This document shows, piece after piece, positions 29,485 to 38,005 of a DNA stretch of 64,000 bases. This stretch comes from Thalassotalea litorea. Its GTDB lineage: Bacteria > Pseudomonadota > Gammaproteobacteria > Enterobacterales > Alteromonadaceae. Every line of letters begins with the position of its first letter. Position 1 is the stretch's first letter. The notes beneath the pieces were generated by a model. The model had not been told where the DNA came from, ran no database searches, and saw only the letters and a list, made by a program, of their open reading frames with translations. The position numbers and the translations under genes were made by a program. The stretch spans positions 310,001 through 374,000 of the forward strand of contig NZ_VCBC01000003.1 of assembly GCF_005843925.1 (NCBI RefSeq). The letters run 5' to 3'.

Positions 29485-31872
29485 TTACCAGGCGTAATCG
29501 AGGCGTAGACCAATCAGCGGCTCGGCTTCACTATCATCCTCTACTTCAACACCTCGGCGATAGTCAAACTCGGTGTCGTCGCTGGAGGACGCTGCCGTTA
29601 GGTTGATGACATCGAGAAAGGCCGTGACATCTATGGGGCCAAATGCTCGTCGATAGTCAATGCGAAGGTTCACTAAGCTGTAGTTGCTTTTGCGGCCGAC
29701 ATTATGCTCAGTGATCTCTTTTGAGAACCGCAAAGGTTGCCCTGGTCCGAGTACGTCTGAGTGAATAATAAAGAGTTCGTCTGGCCTGCCAGAAAGAAAC
29801 TTGTAGCGACCGGCGACTTTCCAGCGGTCGTTGATTTCCCAGGTCAGACCGAGGGTAGCGACATGCTCGCGGCTGAAGTCGGCGGCGATAGCACCGCGAC
29901 CGTCTTTGCGATCGATGACGATATCGTTATAAGAGTAGGTAGCCGTCGTGTAAATACCTTCGCGAATTGTACCATTGACCACGACATCGACGCCGTACGA
30001 TGTGCCGTCACCAATGTTTGCGAACGTGCCCCGTACTCGATCAAGGTCTACAACCAGGTTGTCGAGATTTTGATAATAGGCCTCTGTTAACACCGACCAG
30101 TTGCTAGCTGGGAAATATTCAAAACCCAAACTACTGTGGGTGATTTCTTCGTTCTTAAGGTTGTTCGACTCGTTAGCGGCAAGCTCTAAATAACGTGGAG
30201 ACTGATAAAACAGCCCTGCGGTGGCAAAATATCTAATCGCTGCACCCGGCCGCCAGTTGATGCTGAATCTGGGCGACGCGATGCTTTCGTCGGCAAAGCC
30301 ATCCCGCTCGAGTCGAACACCGGTTCGAAAATCCCAATCGCCGAGCTCAAATACCTGATCAACGTAACCTGCGTAGCTGGTTTCTTTCTGATTCAAGGAA
30401 GCGTTAGTATCGGTGGGTGTGAGCACAATATAACGCTGTTCGGGGGATGGCCTATAGTCATTCTCGTCGTAGACAAATCGGTTCCAATCGCCATCTAAGA
30501 CCGTGACGTAGTTCAGTTCAATTTGTGTTACTTGAATACCTGTACTGAACACACCCCATTGATTCACCGTTTCGAAGTCGCTTCGCCAGCCGAGCTCAGT
30601 CTCATTTTCTCCGATAGTAATAATGTCTTCTCGCACGGGAAAACTCGACGCCGGTGTTCCCGGGGGGACGAGATCAGGAAATGCTTCACCCTCTGAGCTG
30701 ACCTTGTCGCTTTGGCGATAGTAAATCTTATTGGTCCAGACGGATTCTTCACCGATTAATGATTGCAACGTCAGACCATACAAATCACTGTCTTGTTTAA
30801 AATCTAGCAACGCAGCATCTTCGAAATTAGGCGATGCAAACACATGAGTTACGTCGCGCGTATAGTCTTCGTGTGTATCCATGAGTAGAATTTCAAATGT
30901 ATGGTTCTGGTTGATTGGCATGACCGACTTAACGATGATATCTCTTAAAAGAGGCTCTCCAATATCGAGTTCTTCAATGGTTTCGAAAAAAGCGCCGAAA
31001 TCCAGGCGTCTAGCAGAAACGAGCAATGTTGAGTCTTCAGTGATACCGGCAGGGCCGTCGTAACCAATTTCATAGCCCGCAAGGTCAAGCCGTAGGCTTG
31101 CAGAAGGGCTTGGGTTACCATCGGCAACTTCGAGTTTGAGTAGCGATGCCGCCCGGCCGCCGTAGGCTGGCCCCCATCCCCCGGGAGAAAACTCAGCACC
31201 ACTGATAACATTTGGTGCGAATATCGAGAAACGACCACCGCCCCCAACATCTTCATCTTCACCCAGTGTCGCATCAAAGTGCACCGCTTTATCAAAAGGA
31301 AAGTCATCGACGAATAACAAATTATCTCTTGGGCCACGGCCTCGCACGCTAAAGCTTGCAAATTCTCCGGTGGCAGCCAAGCCAGGTAACCCGTCCAGAG
31401 ACAGGAGCGGATCTGCGCCTCCTCCAACGGCACTTCGCAACTCTTCTCTATTGAGATAAGTGCTGGACCCTGATGCAAATATATCAGCCTGTCTGGCTCT
31501 AACTTCCACAATATCCATCACCGCTTCATTGGGTAGTTCAAATTCAATCTGTATATTTTTACGCGTTATCACGCGTATGCTTGGCTCGTAGGAAGAAGCG
31601 AACCCGGTTTTCGTTACCTTAACCGAGTAAAGACCAGGGTCGAGTTGTTTAACGATGACACGACCTTGTGCGTCGGTTTCTATTGAACGCGTGGAATTGG
31701 TGTCCCGCTCCGTGATGGTGATCTGCGCGGTTGGTAGAGGCCGATCAGTAAACTGATCTTTCACAAGGATAGTCATCCCACCAGGCGCCTGGGCTGCATG
31801 GGCTAATAGTGAAAAGCCTAAAAGGAGCGCCGACAGAGTGATCCTCAATCCCTGACTCAAATATCTGCTCAT
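29485..31872 (-). CDS. TonB-dependent receptor with carboxypeptidase-regulatory-like N-domain
   Basis: Outer-membrane receptor of 795 residues taking up an unidentified ligand with TonB energy. A signal peptide (1-27, ending LAHA) is followed by a CarboxypepD_reg/SusC-like immunoglobulin domain (about 32-115, GMTILVKDQFTDRPLPTAQI), a plug (about 118-250, FSVRGRGPRDNLLFVDDFPF, GWGPAYGGRAASLLKLEV) and a beta-barrel ending in an aromatic residue (LRLDYAW). No classical TonB box was pinned down. Its base and codon use look richer in G+C than its neighbours, which hints at transfer. No substrate-specific enzyme is adjacent and the gene seems monocistronic. Confidence 0.88.
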   Translation of the reverse strand: MSRYLSQGLRITLSALLLGFSLLAHAAQAPGGMTILVKDQFTDRPLPTAQITITERDTNSTRSIETDAQGRVIVKQLDPGLYSVKVTKTGFASSYEPSIRVITRKNIQIEFELPNEAVMDIVEVRARQADIFASGSSTYLNREELRSAVGGGADPLLSLDGLPGLAATGEFASFSVRGRGPRDNLLFVDDFPFDKAVHFDATLGEDEDVGGGGRFSIFAPNVISGAEFSPGGWGPAYGGRAASLLKLEVADGNPSPSASLRLDLAGYEIGYDGPAGITEDSTLLVSARRLDFGAFFETIEELDIGEPLLRDIIVKSVMPINQNHTFEILLMDTHEDYTRDVTHVFASPNFEDAALLDFKQDSDLYGLTLQSLIGEESVWTNKIYYRQSDKVSSEGEAFPDLVPPGTPASSFPVREDIITIGENETELGWRSDFETVNQWGVFSTGIQVTQIELNYVTVLDGDWNRFVYDENDYRPSPEQRYIVLTPTDTNASLNQKETSYAGYVDQVFELGDWDFRTGVRLERDGFADESIASPRFSINWRPGAAIRYFATAGLFYQSPRYLELAANESNNLKNEEITHSSLGFEYFPASNWSVLTEAYYQNLDNLVVDLDRVRGTFANIGDGTSYGVDVVVNGTIREGIYTTATYSYNDIVIDRKDGRGAIAADFSREHVATLGLTWEINDRWKVAGRYKFLSGRPDELFIIHSDVLGPGQPLRFSKEITEHNVGRKSNYSLVNLRIDYRRAFGPIDVTAFLDVINLTAASSSDDTEFDYRRGVEVEDDSEAEPLIGLRLDYAW

Positions 31873-32500
31873 GTTGCAATATCCTCTAGAATCGGCCGTG
31901 TTTAATTAATGGAACACAGGGGTGTTAGCTGCGCTAATGTAACGAATAAGTCACGGAGCTATGAAAGTTACATGACAGCAACCTATTATTTTTTTCATCG
32001 AATGACTAGGTTCACAATGCGTCCAAGGTGAACATTAGTTTTCTCTTTATACGTATTTAATCTAATGATAAATAAGAAAAAGTCAAAGATATGATAGCGT
32101 AGAGATGCAGTGATTCTATTACAGATTAATTGCTTTGGGCGATAAGAGTCGTTTCGTCTATGGCTCGAAAAGGTGCCATCTTACGTCATATTTCTCGCTT
32201 TTAAAGGAGCAAGATTGGTATTATCAATTCCTAACGTTTACGCCTTGATAATTTTCAGTTTGTTAAATATTTCCCTCATCCAAAGGTCCATCTGTTGCCG
32301 ATGATAAATACGCAAGGGGAAATATCGCTTCTTCTATAAAATATTTTTAAATCAACGAACAAGGCTCAATTGTCTAATTGCTGGATAAAAATTCATCATC
32401 AACTATTCTTGACTAAATCCATACCTTGATCTACCCATTATCGACGTATGTAATTGATAAATGATCATTGTGGTGATTACTAATCAACCTAGGAAACATA
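31873..32500. other. Intergenic, divergent promoters
   Basis: About 630 AT-rich bases between the TonB receptor gene (-) and the small secreted protein gene (+). No gene or recognisable operator. The + gene has AGGAA five bases before its ATG. Confidence 0.4.
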
Positions 32501-33070
32501 ATGATGAACGTTAAATACAAAACCATTTCTGTTGTTATGGCGTTAATATTCTCAGCGACAGCGCTTGCTGAGGAATCTAAACAAGATAAAATTGACCGGG
32601 CAAAATCCGCGGCGCCTTCATCGGTGAGTGATAACGCAACCGTAGTTGATACCGATGGAACTGTTTTGCAAGAAGGAAGCAATGGCTGGACCTGCTTACC
32701 CGATACGATGCCTGGCGATCATGCGCCCATGTGTAATGATGCAACCTGGATGAAAATGATGGCTGCGGTCGGGAAAAAAGAAGAGTTTGTCGCAGACAAA
32801 ATTGGTATCTCTTATATGCTCCAGGGCGAGCCAACGGGTTCTGGGGTGAGTAATTCTTCGCCGCATCATCCAGACCATAAAAATTCAGACGATTATGTCG
32901 AAACCGGCCCTCATGTAATGATTATTGTGCCAAAAGAAATGTTAAAAGGCATGACGGATGATCCTAATGTCGGTGGCCCTTATGTGATGTGGGGTGATAC
33001 CGATTATGCCCATATTATGCTACCGGTTTCCCTTGATGGTAAGCAAGTCACTACCAAAGAAAGTAAATAG
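32501..33070 (+). CDS. Secreted protein of unknown function
   Basis: A 189-residue exported protein with a signal peptide ending ATALAEE (about 24). Two ATGs are adjacent at the start. The mature part has NGWTCLPDTMPGDHAPMCND (two cysteines), DATWMKMMAAV, a histidine-rich turn (SSPHHPDHKNSDD), and GPHVMIIVPKEMLKG and GGPYVMWGDTDYAHIMLPV. The latter stretches look like a compact conserved domain, but I cannot name the family. Possibly metal-binding, given its histidines. A strong terminator follows, so it is monocistronic. Confidence 0.7.
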   Translation: MMNVKYKTISVVMALIFSATALAEESKQDKIDRAKSAAPSSVSDNATVVDTDGTVLQEGSNGWTCLPDTMPGDHAPMCNDATWMKMMAAVGKKEEFVADKIGISYMLQGEPTGSGVSNSSPHHPDHKNSDDYVETGPHVMIIVPKEMLKGMTDDPNVGGPYVMWGDTDYAHIMLPVSLDGKQVTTKESK

Positions 33071-33469
33071 CGGATACGAATCGTCCAGGCACGTTTGCAA
33101 AGGTCAAAGAATCGACTTTTTACAGACCCAGGCGGTATCAACCTGTCATTAAGCTCAGCGATGTTGCTGAGCTTTTTTATTTGTTTCGAATCCCGAATTA
33201 CATCATCGAGATCCCCGAATTCATACATTATGTGAAGTGAGCCGTGGGCATTGTTGAATGAACAATCCACAATGAACAATCAATAATAAAGAATGATCAA
33301 ACACCTAATGGTTAAATACACGGTAATTCTTAGTATTTAAATGTGTTCGCAATGCGTATTTTCAAACGGCCACAAATTTACATTTCCATGGCGGGTATAG
33401 GCTGGCATCGACAAATTCAGAATATTTGCAGTAATTGAAGGGCAAATATTATATGGTTAGCTGTCGATA
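33071..33469. other. Intergenic region before the DUF819 gene
   Basis: About 400 bases with a terminator at its left (33151-33178). The rest is AT-rich, with no gene or motif recognised. Confidence 0.4.
33151..33178 (+). terminator. Intrinsic terminator
   Basis: AAGCTCAGC (33151-33159) pairs with GCTGAGCTT (33166-33174) around GATGTT, followed by TTTT. It ends the small secreted protein gene. Confidence 0.85.
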
Positions 33470-34708
33470 ATGATTATTGAAGTTTTCACTGTGGTCTCTG
33501 TATTTATTGCGCTTTGTTATCTATGTACGCCGGCACTTGTCATTTATTTAACCCATAGATTTTCATGGGCGGACAAAATCGGCGTTATTATCCTATGTTA
33601 TGTAGGTGGGTTAATCCTTGGTAATTCTGGGCTTTTACCTGAGCAATCGTCAGGCGTACAAACCACCTTGGTCGACCTGTCTATTGTGATAGCTCTGCCG
33701 ATGCTTTTGTTAACACTCAATATCCGCCAATGGTCAAAGATGTCACTCACCGCCCTGATAAGCTTGGTGCTGGCAACCTTGTCTGTGGTTACTGTCTCGA
33801 CTCTGGTGTTTGTTTTTTATCAAGCGCAAACCGCAGTTGAATCGTCAGCGCAAGCGGGGCAATTAGTTGGAATGTCCGTCGCCGTATATACCGGAGGTTC
33901 ACCGAACCTTGCGGCGATTAAATCTGCCTTATCTGTGCCCAATGAAGTATTTATCCAATTTCATAGCTTAGATACCTTATTTGGCGCGATTTACATACTA
34001 TTTATGATATCGGTGGCAATCCCTTTATTTCGTAAATTCCTTACCAATGGCGCAATGCAAAGTGGCGTCAATACTGCGCCGGATGCCTCTCAAAATGTTG
34101 CCTCTCAAAATGTTGCCTCTCAAAATGATAGCTCTGATAATGATTACCGGGATTTATTGAAAAAAGCCAACCTAAGGCAACTCGCCATTATTGTTGCTTT
34201 GACTCTTGGTATTGTTGGAGTGTCGCTCGGCATTTCTCAAGCGTTTAAACAGCTTTTATCCGTGACCAATGTCTCTGCCATTATCATAGTGTTAATCAGT
34301 ACCATTGCCATGGCATTATCCTTCAGTGAAAAAGTCAGAGGCCTGAAACTCGCATACAAGCTTGGTATGTATTTAATTTACGTGTTCTGTTTCACAGTGG
34401 CATCGTTAGCTGACATCGACAAATTGCTGGCGTTTGATCCGGTGATTGCGGTATTTGTATTCGGTACCGCCATTGGCAGCTTGGTATTACATGCGTGTCT
34501 TTGCAAGCTTGCTAAGGTGGATAGTGAAACCTTTATGATCACCTCGGTCAGTGCGATTTGCTCTCCGGCGTTTGTGCCGATGATGGCCAAAGCGCTCAAT
34601 AATAAACAAATTCTGTTAACCGGTATGACAACCGGCATTATTGGTTATGCTCTAGGGAATTATCTGGGGATTTCTTTGGCGCTATTATTAACATCGATTC
34701 CTGGTTAA
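33470..34708 (+). CDS. DUF819 family membrane protein
   Basis: A 412-residue integral membrane protein with about ten hydrophobic helices. VGMSVAVYTGGSPNLAAIKSAL (key residues YTGGSPN, about 140-150) and the equivalent SVSAICSPAFVPMMAKAL near 365 fit the inverted-repeat transporter fold of DUF819 (YjcL-like) proteins. A hydrophilic middle loop (about 190-225) has a threefold five-residue repeat, SQNVA-SQNVA-SQND, encoded by a 15-bp tandem repeat. The substrate is unknown. The PLP-dependent lyase gene follows 63 bases downstream on the same strand, so a shared pathway is possible. Confidence 0.8.
   Translation: MIIEVFTVVSVFIALCYLCTPALVIYLTHRFSWADKIGVIILCYVGGLILGNSGLLPEQSSGVQTTLVDLSIVIALPMLLLTLNIRQWSKMSLTALISLVLATLSVVTVSTLVFVFYQAQTAVESSAQAGQLVGMSVAVYTGGSPNLAAIKSALSVPNEVFIQFHSLDTLFGAIYILFMISVAIPLFRKFLTNGAMQSGVNTAPDASQNVASQNVASQNDSSDNDYRDLLKKANLRQLAIIVALTLGIVGVSLGISQAFKQLLSVTNVSAIIIVLISTIAMALSFSEKVRGLKLAYKLGMYLIYVFCFTVASLADIDKLLAFDPVIAVFVFGTAIGSLVLHACLCKLAKVDSETFMITSVSAICSPAFVPMMAKALNNKQILLTGMTTGIIGYALGNYLGISLALLLTSIPG
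34085..34130 (+). repeat. 15-bp tandem repeat inside the DUF819 gene
   Basis: GCCTCTCAAAATGTT occurs twice and a third partial copy follows. The unit length keeps the frame, so copy-number change would only lengthen a hydrophilic loop. Confidence 0.8.
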
Positions 34709-34771
34709 CAGATATAAAAACGAATCAATAAGATAAAATTCTTTTTACTAAAAGATAGTTAAGGTTTTTCC

Positions 34772-36223
34772 ATGAGTATTCATAAAAGCATGCCCGATAA
34801 CGGCGTAAAACGTGATGAAATATTGTCACAGCTCGATAGTTTTAAGGAGCAGGATCCCAACTACAAAAGCGGCAAACTGTGGAGTCTGGTTTATTACATT
34901 GATGAGGCGCATCAGGAATTGCTAAAGGACGCTTACTTTAAATACTCCAGTGAAAATGGCTTAAACCCAACAGCGTTTAAAAGTTTGAAAAAACTGGAAA
35001 ACGAGGTGATAAGCGCAACGGCGGATATTCTGAACGGCACCGATGAAGTGTGTGGTGTTGTTACTTCAGGTGGTACCGAAAGCTGTTTGATGGCAGTGAA
35101 AACCTATCGTGATATGGCTCGCGAAAAACGCCGGGTTAAAAAGCCGGAAATGATTATTCCTGAAACGGCCCATGTTGCCTGGTACAAGGCGAGCGAATAC
35201 TTCAATGTGAAAATTCGCATGGTGCCGCTTAAAGAAGATTTAACCCCGGATCTTGGTAAGCTTAAAAAAATGATCAATCGCAATACGGTGATGATCTTAG
35301 GGAGTGCGCCAGAGTATCCGCATGGGACCATTGACCCTATCGAAGCGATGGGCGAAATCGCACTACAACATAATATTCCGCTACATGTAGATGCCTGTGT
35401 CGGTGGCTTCATCCTTCCTTTTATGGAAATGAACGGCGAGAATATCCCCCCTTGGGATTACCGAGTAGCTGGCGTAACGTCAATCTCTGCCGATATTCAT
35501 AAATATGGTTATGCAGCGAAAGGCGCTAGTACCATTACCTATCGTAATCTTGAATATTTAAAGTATCAGATGTTTGTACAACCGAACTGGTCTGGTGGTG
35601 TCTTTGCGTCTTCAGCATTACTTGGAACGCGACCTGGGGGGGCATACGCAGGCGCCTGGGCGGCGTTACAGTATTTTGGCAAAGAAGGTTACAAAAAACT
35701 TGCCGACGAAACTTTGCAAGCGGTAAATCGCATTAAAGCGGGTATCGCTGGTATTCCTGAATTGGAAATTATGGGAAAACCGCAAGGACCACTGCTTGCC
35801 TATAAATCGATTGATCCTGAGGTGAATATTTTTGCGGTTGGCGATCAGATGAATGCGAAAGGCTGGCAAGTGAATAAAAACCAGAAACCGAATGGTTTAC
35901 ATGCCATGGTAACAGCACAACACTTAGCAGTGATTGATGAATATCTTGCGGATTTAAAAGATGCGGTTGCAACGGTGAAGGCAAATCCAGAACTGGCAAA
36001 TCAGGGCGGTGCTGCCACTTATGGCATGATGGCTCATATTCCGCTGCGTGGGATGGTGAAAAAGAAGGTGTTGGAAATATACTCCGCCATGTATAAAGCC
36101 GGTGGTGGGCAGTTGGATCTTTCTGCGGCTGCCGACGTTGACACGGATGGGCAGGGCGAGAAACCAAGCCTTGTCGATAAAATTGCCACCTGGTACGTAA
36201 ACCGAGCCTCAAAGAAAAGTTAA
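34772..36223 (+). CDS. PLP-dependent decarboxylase/lyase (sphingosine-phosphate lyase-like)
   Basis: Pyridoxal-phosphate enzyme of the group II decarboxylase/sphingosine-1-phosphate lyase superfamily, 483 residues. Visible features are VVTSGGTESCLMAVK (phosphate-binding loop, about 95-108), HVDACVGGFILPF (PLP-ring aspartate, about 208) and SADIHKYGYAAKGAS (Schiff-base lysine, about 244). The C-terminal domain closes with KATWYVNRASKKS-type sequence. AAGGTTTTTCC precedes the ATG. Bacterial relatives act on sphingoid phosphates or amino acids; which applies is not decidable from sequence. It follows the DUF819 permease gene. Confidence 0.85.
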   Translation: MSIHKSMPDNGVKRDEILSQLDSFKEQDPNYKSGKLWSLVYYIDEAHQELLKDAYFKYSSENGLNPTAFKSLKKLENEVISATADILNGTDEVCGVVTSGGTESCLMAVKTYRDMAREKRRVKKPEMIIPETAHVAWYKASEYFNVKIRMVPLKEDLTPDLGKLKKMINRNTVMILGSAPEYPHGTIDPIEAMGEIALQHNIPLHVDACVGGFILPFMEMNGENIPPWDYRVAGVTSISADIHKYGYAAKGASTITYRNLEYLKYQMFVQPNWSGGVFASSALLGTRPGGAYAGAWAALQYFGKEGYKKLADETLQAVNRIKAGIAGIPELEIMGKPQGPLLAYKSIDPEVNIFAVGDQMNAKGWQVNKNQKPNGLHAMVTAQHLAVIDEYLADLKDAVATVKANPELANQGGAATYGMMAHIPLRGMVKKKVLEIYSAMYKAGGGQLDLSAAADVDTDGQGEKPSLVDKIATWYVNRASKKS

Positions 36224-36254
36224 ACGCTAATATTTTACATCTAATCCGCTTTCT

Positions 36255-36283
36255 CATTACCTGATAGTCGTTATCAGGTAATG
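36255..36283. terminator. Hairpin between convergent genes
   Basis: CATTACCTGATA (36255-36266) pairs perfectly with TATCAGGTAATG (36272-36283). No T-run follows, so termination is uncertain, but it lies where the lyase and hutD-like transcripts converge. Confidence 0.55.
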
Positions 36284-36403
36284 ATTGCTGATTCTGTTGT
36301 AACCATGTGAGCCAAGTTAATCGCAGATAATTGGGATGTTATTCGCTTGGCGATTGTGCCAATTATTATGAGCAGAGTTTATGGCGTGCCGGCTCTGTGA
36401 CAT

Positions 36404-37036
36404 TTATTCGTCTTGGTTCGCCTTTATACCTTGATGTCGAGACTCATCGTCTAATGATATTAATTGCACAAGAATAAACGCCTGGCCGAAAATGTTTATC
36501 TCGGTCGCGTCATTACTGCTAACTTTTAGTAAGTGATTCGGCAATAGCGTTACCTGTTCTTTATGACGCCCCTGACCCGTTAGCGTTATTGCCAGTGTAT
36601 CGGTAAGCGCATAGACGAAACACAGCTCATCGATGGTGGCTGAAATCGAAACAGGGTTAGGATAGGTTTCGACTCTGGTATCAATTCTCGTTTTATCGGT
36701 GATGATATTAAAATCTCGAATTGCTCCTTGGCTTAATTTAGCGACGGTTTTACTGCTGCCATCGAACGTAGCGAACTGCAGCACTTGATCCAGTGTATCA
36801 CTGGTTTGCGCATCGTGAGTTAGGGTGATCCCCTGGCCGTCAATTAACACCAGGTTTCTTAGGTATCCGCCAAAATCTGAAAACTCTCCATCTTCAACTA
36901 CGTCAGCCATGCTCAACCGCCAAGCAAAGTTACTAAAACTTGCGCCATCATTTATCGCTAACTCAATGGTTGTTCCTTTACCATTTTTCCATGGGCTTAA
37001 TATGAACTGTTCTGGTGTCGTTATTGTGTATTGCAT
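36404..37036 (-). CDS. HutD/Ves family protein
   Basis: A 210-residue cupin-fold protein of the HutD/Ves family. The family start is clear: PEQFILSPWKNGKGTTIELAI (key residues WKNGKGTT, about 16-23), then FAWRLSMADVVEDGEFSDFGG and YLRNLVLIDGQGITLTH. HutD proteins are linked to histidine utilisation in some bacteria and Ves to cold response in E. coli. No hut genes are near, so the role here is open. It is monocistronic. Confidence 0.88.
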   Translation of the reverse strand: MQYTITTPEQFILSPWKNGKGTTIELAINDGASFSNFAWRLSMADVVEDGEFSDFGGYLRNLVLIDGQGITLTHDAQTSDTLDQVLQFATFDGSSKTVAKLSQGAIRDFNIITDKTRIDTRVETYPNPVSISATIDELCFVYALTDTLAITLTGQGRHKEQVTLLPNHLLKVSSNDATEINIFGQAFILVQLISLDDESRHQGIKANQDE

Positions 37037-37387
37037 GGAGATCGGTTGCCTGAAAGTAATTTGTGGGGATCATAATCGGCAAAATTCAGCGAATCGGCCA
37101 TATAGATGAGATTATACCTTTGAATTTAAGCCATCTTGTAAGAAATATAAAATTTTTTGCCTCGTAAACCGATGGATCATCAATGCTCCCATCCAATTTG
37201 TTGTAAATTTACACAAAAGTTACAAGAAACTGTTATTAATCTATATAAATAAGAAAATTTCAGCCATAAAACGCCATTATTTGTAATTTAATTACATAAA
37301 GCGCTAGCTTTCTTAGAGTTGTTACTCTAAAATAGCCTTAAGTTAGAGCTTTTGCTCACATTTAAACATTTATATACGGGATTACTT
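37037..37387. other. Intergenic, divergent promoters
   Basis: About 350 AT-rich bases between the hutD-like gene and the small secreted protein gene. No conserved motif recognised. Confidence 0.35.
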
Positions 37388-37714
37388 ATGAAAAACACTT
37401 TAGCAGTTACATTATTGGCTTTGTTAGTATCAACTTCTGCAAACGCGGAAATTTCTTACAGCAAATATACTGAGCAAGAATCTTTTGGTCCATATGCTCG
37501 CCTTTTGACTTCTTTTAACGAAGTGAAAGTTGTTAAAACTGCAAATGGTGGTGAAATCACCTGTCGTGTTGACGTTTCAAATGGCGATACTGTTGTTAAA
37601 GGTAAAGAGCGTTCGGTTACCGAGAGCGAATTGGCTATCAGCCCTCTAAAAGCATGTTTGAAAAAATTCGAAGCCCGACGTCTTGCTGACCGTGGCGACT
37701 TTTGGTGGAAATAA
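37388..37714 (+). CDS. Small secreted protein of unknown function
   Basis: A 108-residue exported protein from the ATG at 37388 (MKNTLAVTLLALLVSTSANA is the signal peptide); an earlier in-frame start lacks a signal-like beginning. The mature part (AEISYSKYTEQESFGPYARL...) has two cysteines (ITCRVDV and LKACLKKF), probably a disulfide, and ends DRGDFWWK. It is similar in style to small DUF3718-like secreted proteins of Alteromonadales, but I cannot confirm a family. Confidence 0.65.
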   Translation: MKNTLAVTLLALLVSTSANAEISYSKYTEQESFGPYARLLTSFNEVKVVKTANGGEITCRVDVSNGDTVVKGKERSVTESELAISPLKACLKKFEARRLADRGDFWWK

Positions 37715-37853
37715 TCGTTTAATTCGCACGAATCGATTTTTACGTATCCCTTAGGTACCTCCCCAGTTGTGAGGTATCTATGATTAGCCAGCGTTAATCG
37801 CTGGCTAAACCGTTTTCTCAAATTCCTCTGAAAACCAATTTCTACGTATTATT

Positions 37854-37912
37854 CTACTTCCTACTTCCTACTTCCTACTTCCTACTTCCTACTTCCTACT
37901 CTCTACTTTCTA
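37854..37912 (+). repeat. Heptanucleotide repeat (CTACTTC)n
   Basis: Six perfect CTACTTC units from 37854, then two degenerate ones. It lies about 95 bases before the GH2 gene start. Such a tract is prone to slippage and could alter promoter spacing. Confidence 0.85.
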
Positions 37913-38005
37913 ACGCGTGCTAACCCATAAACAATAAATTTTCGCATTCGTCCGGACTCGTGTTATTGTTAACATTAAACAATAAGGGGTTGGGTTAAGT
38001 CTAAG

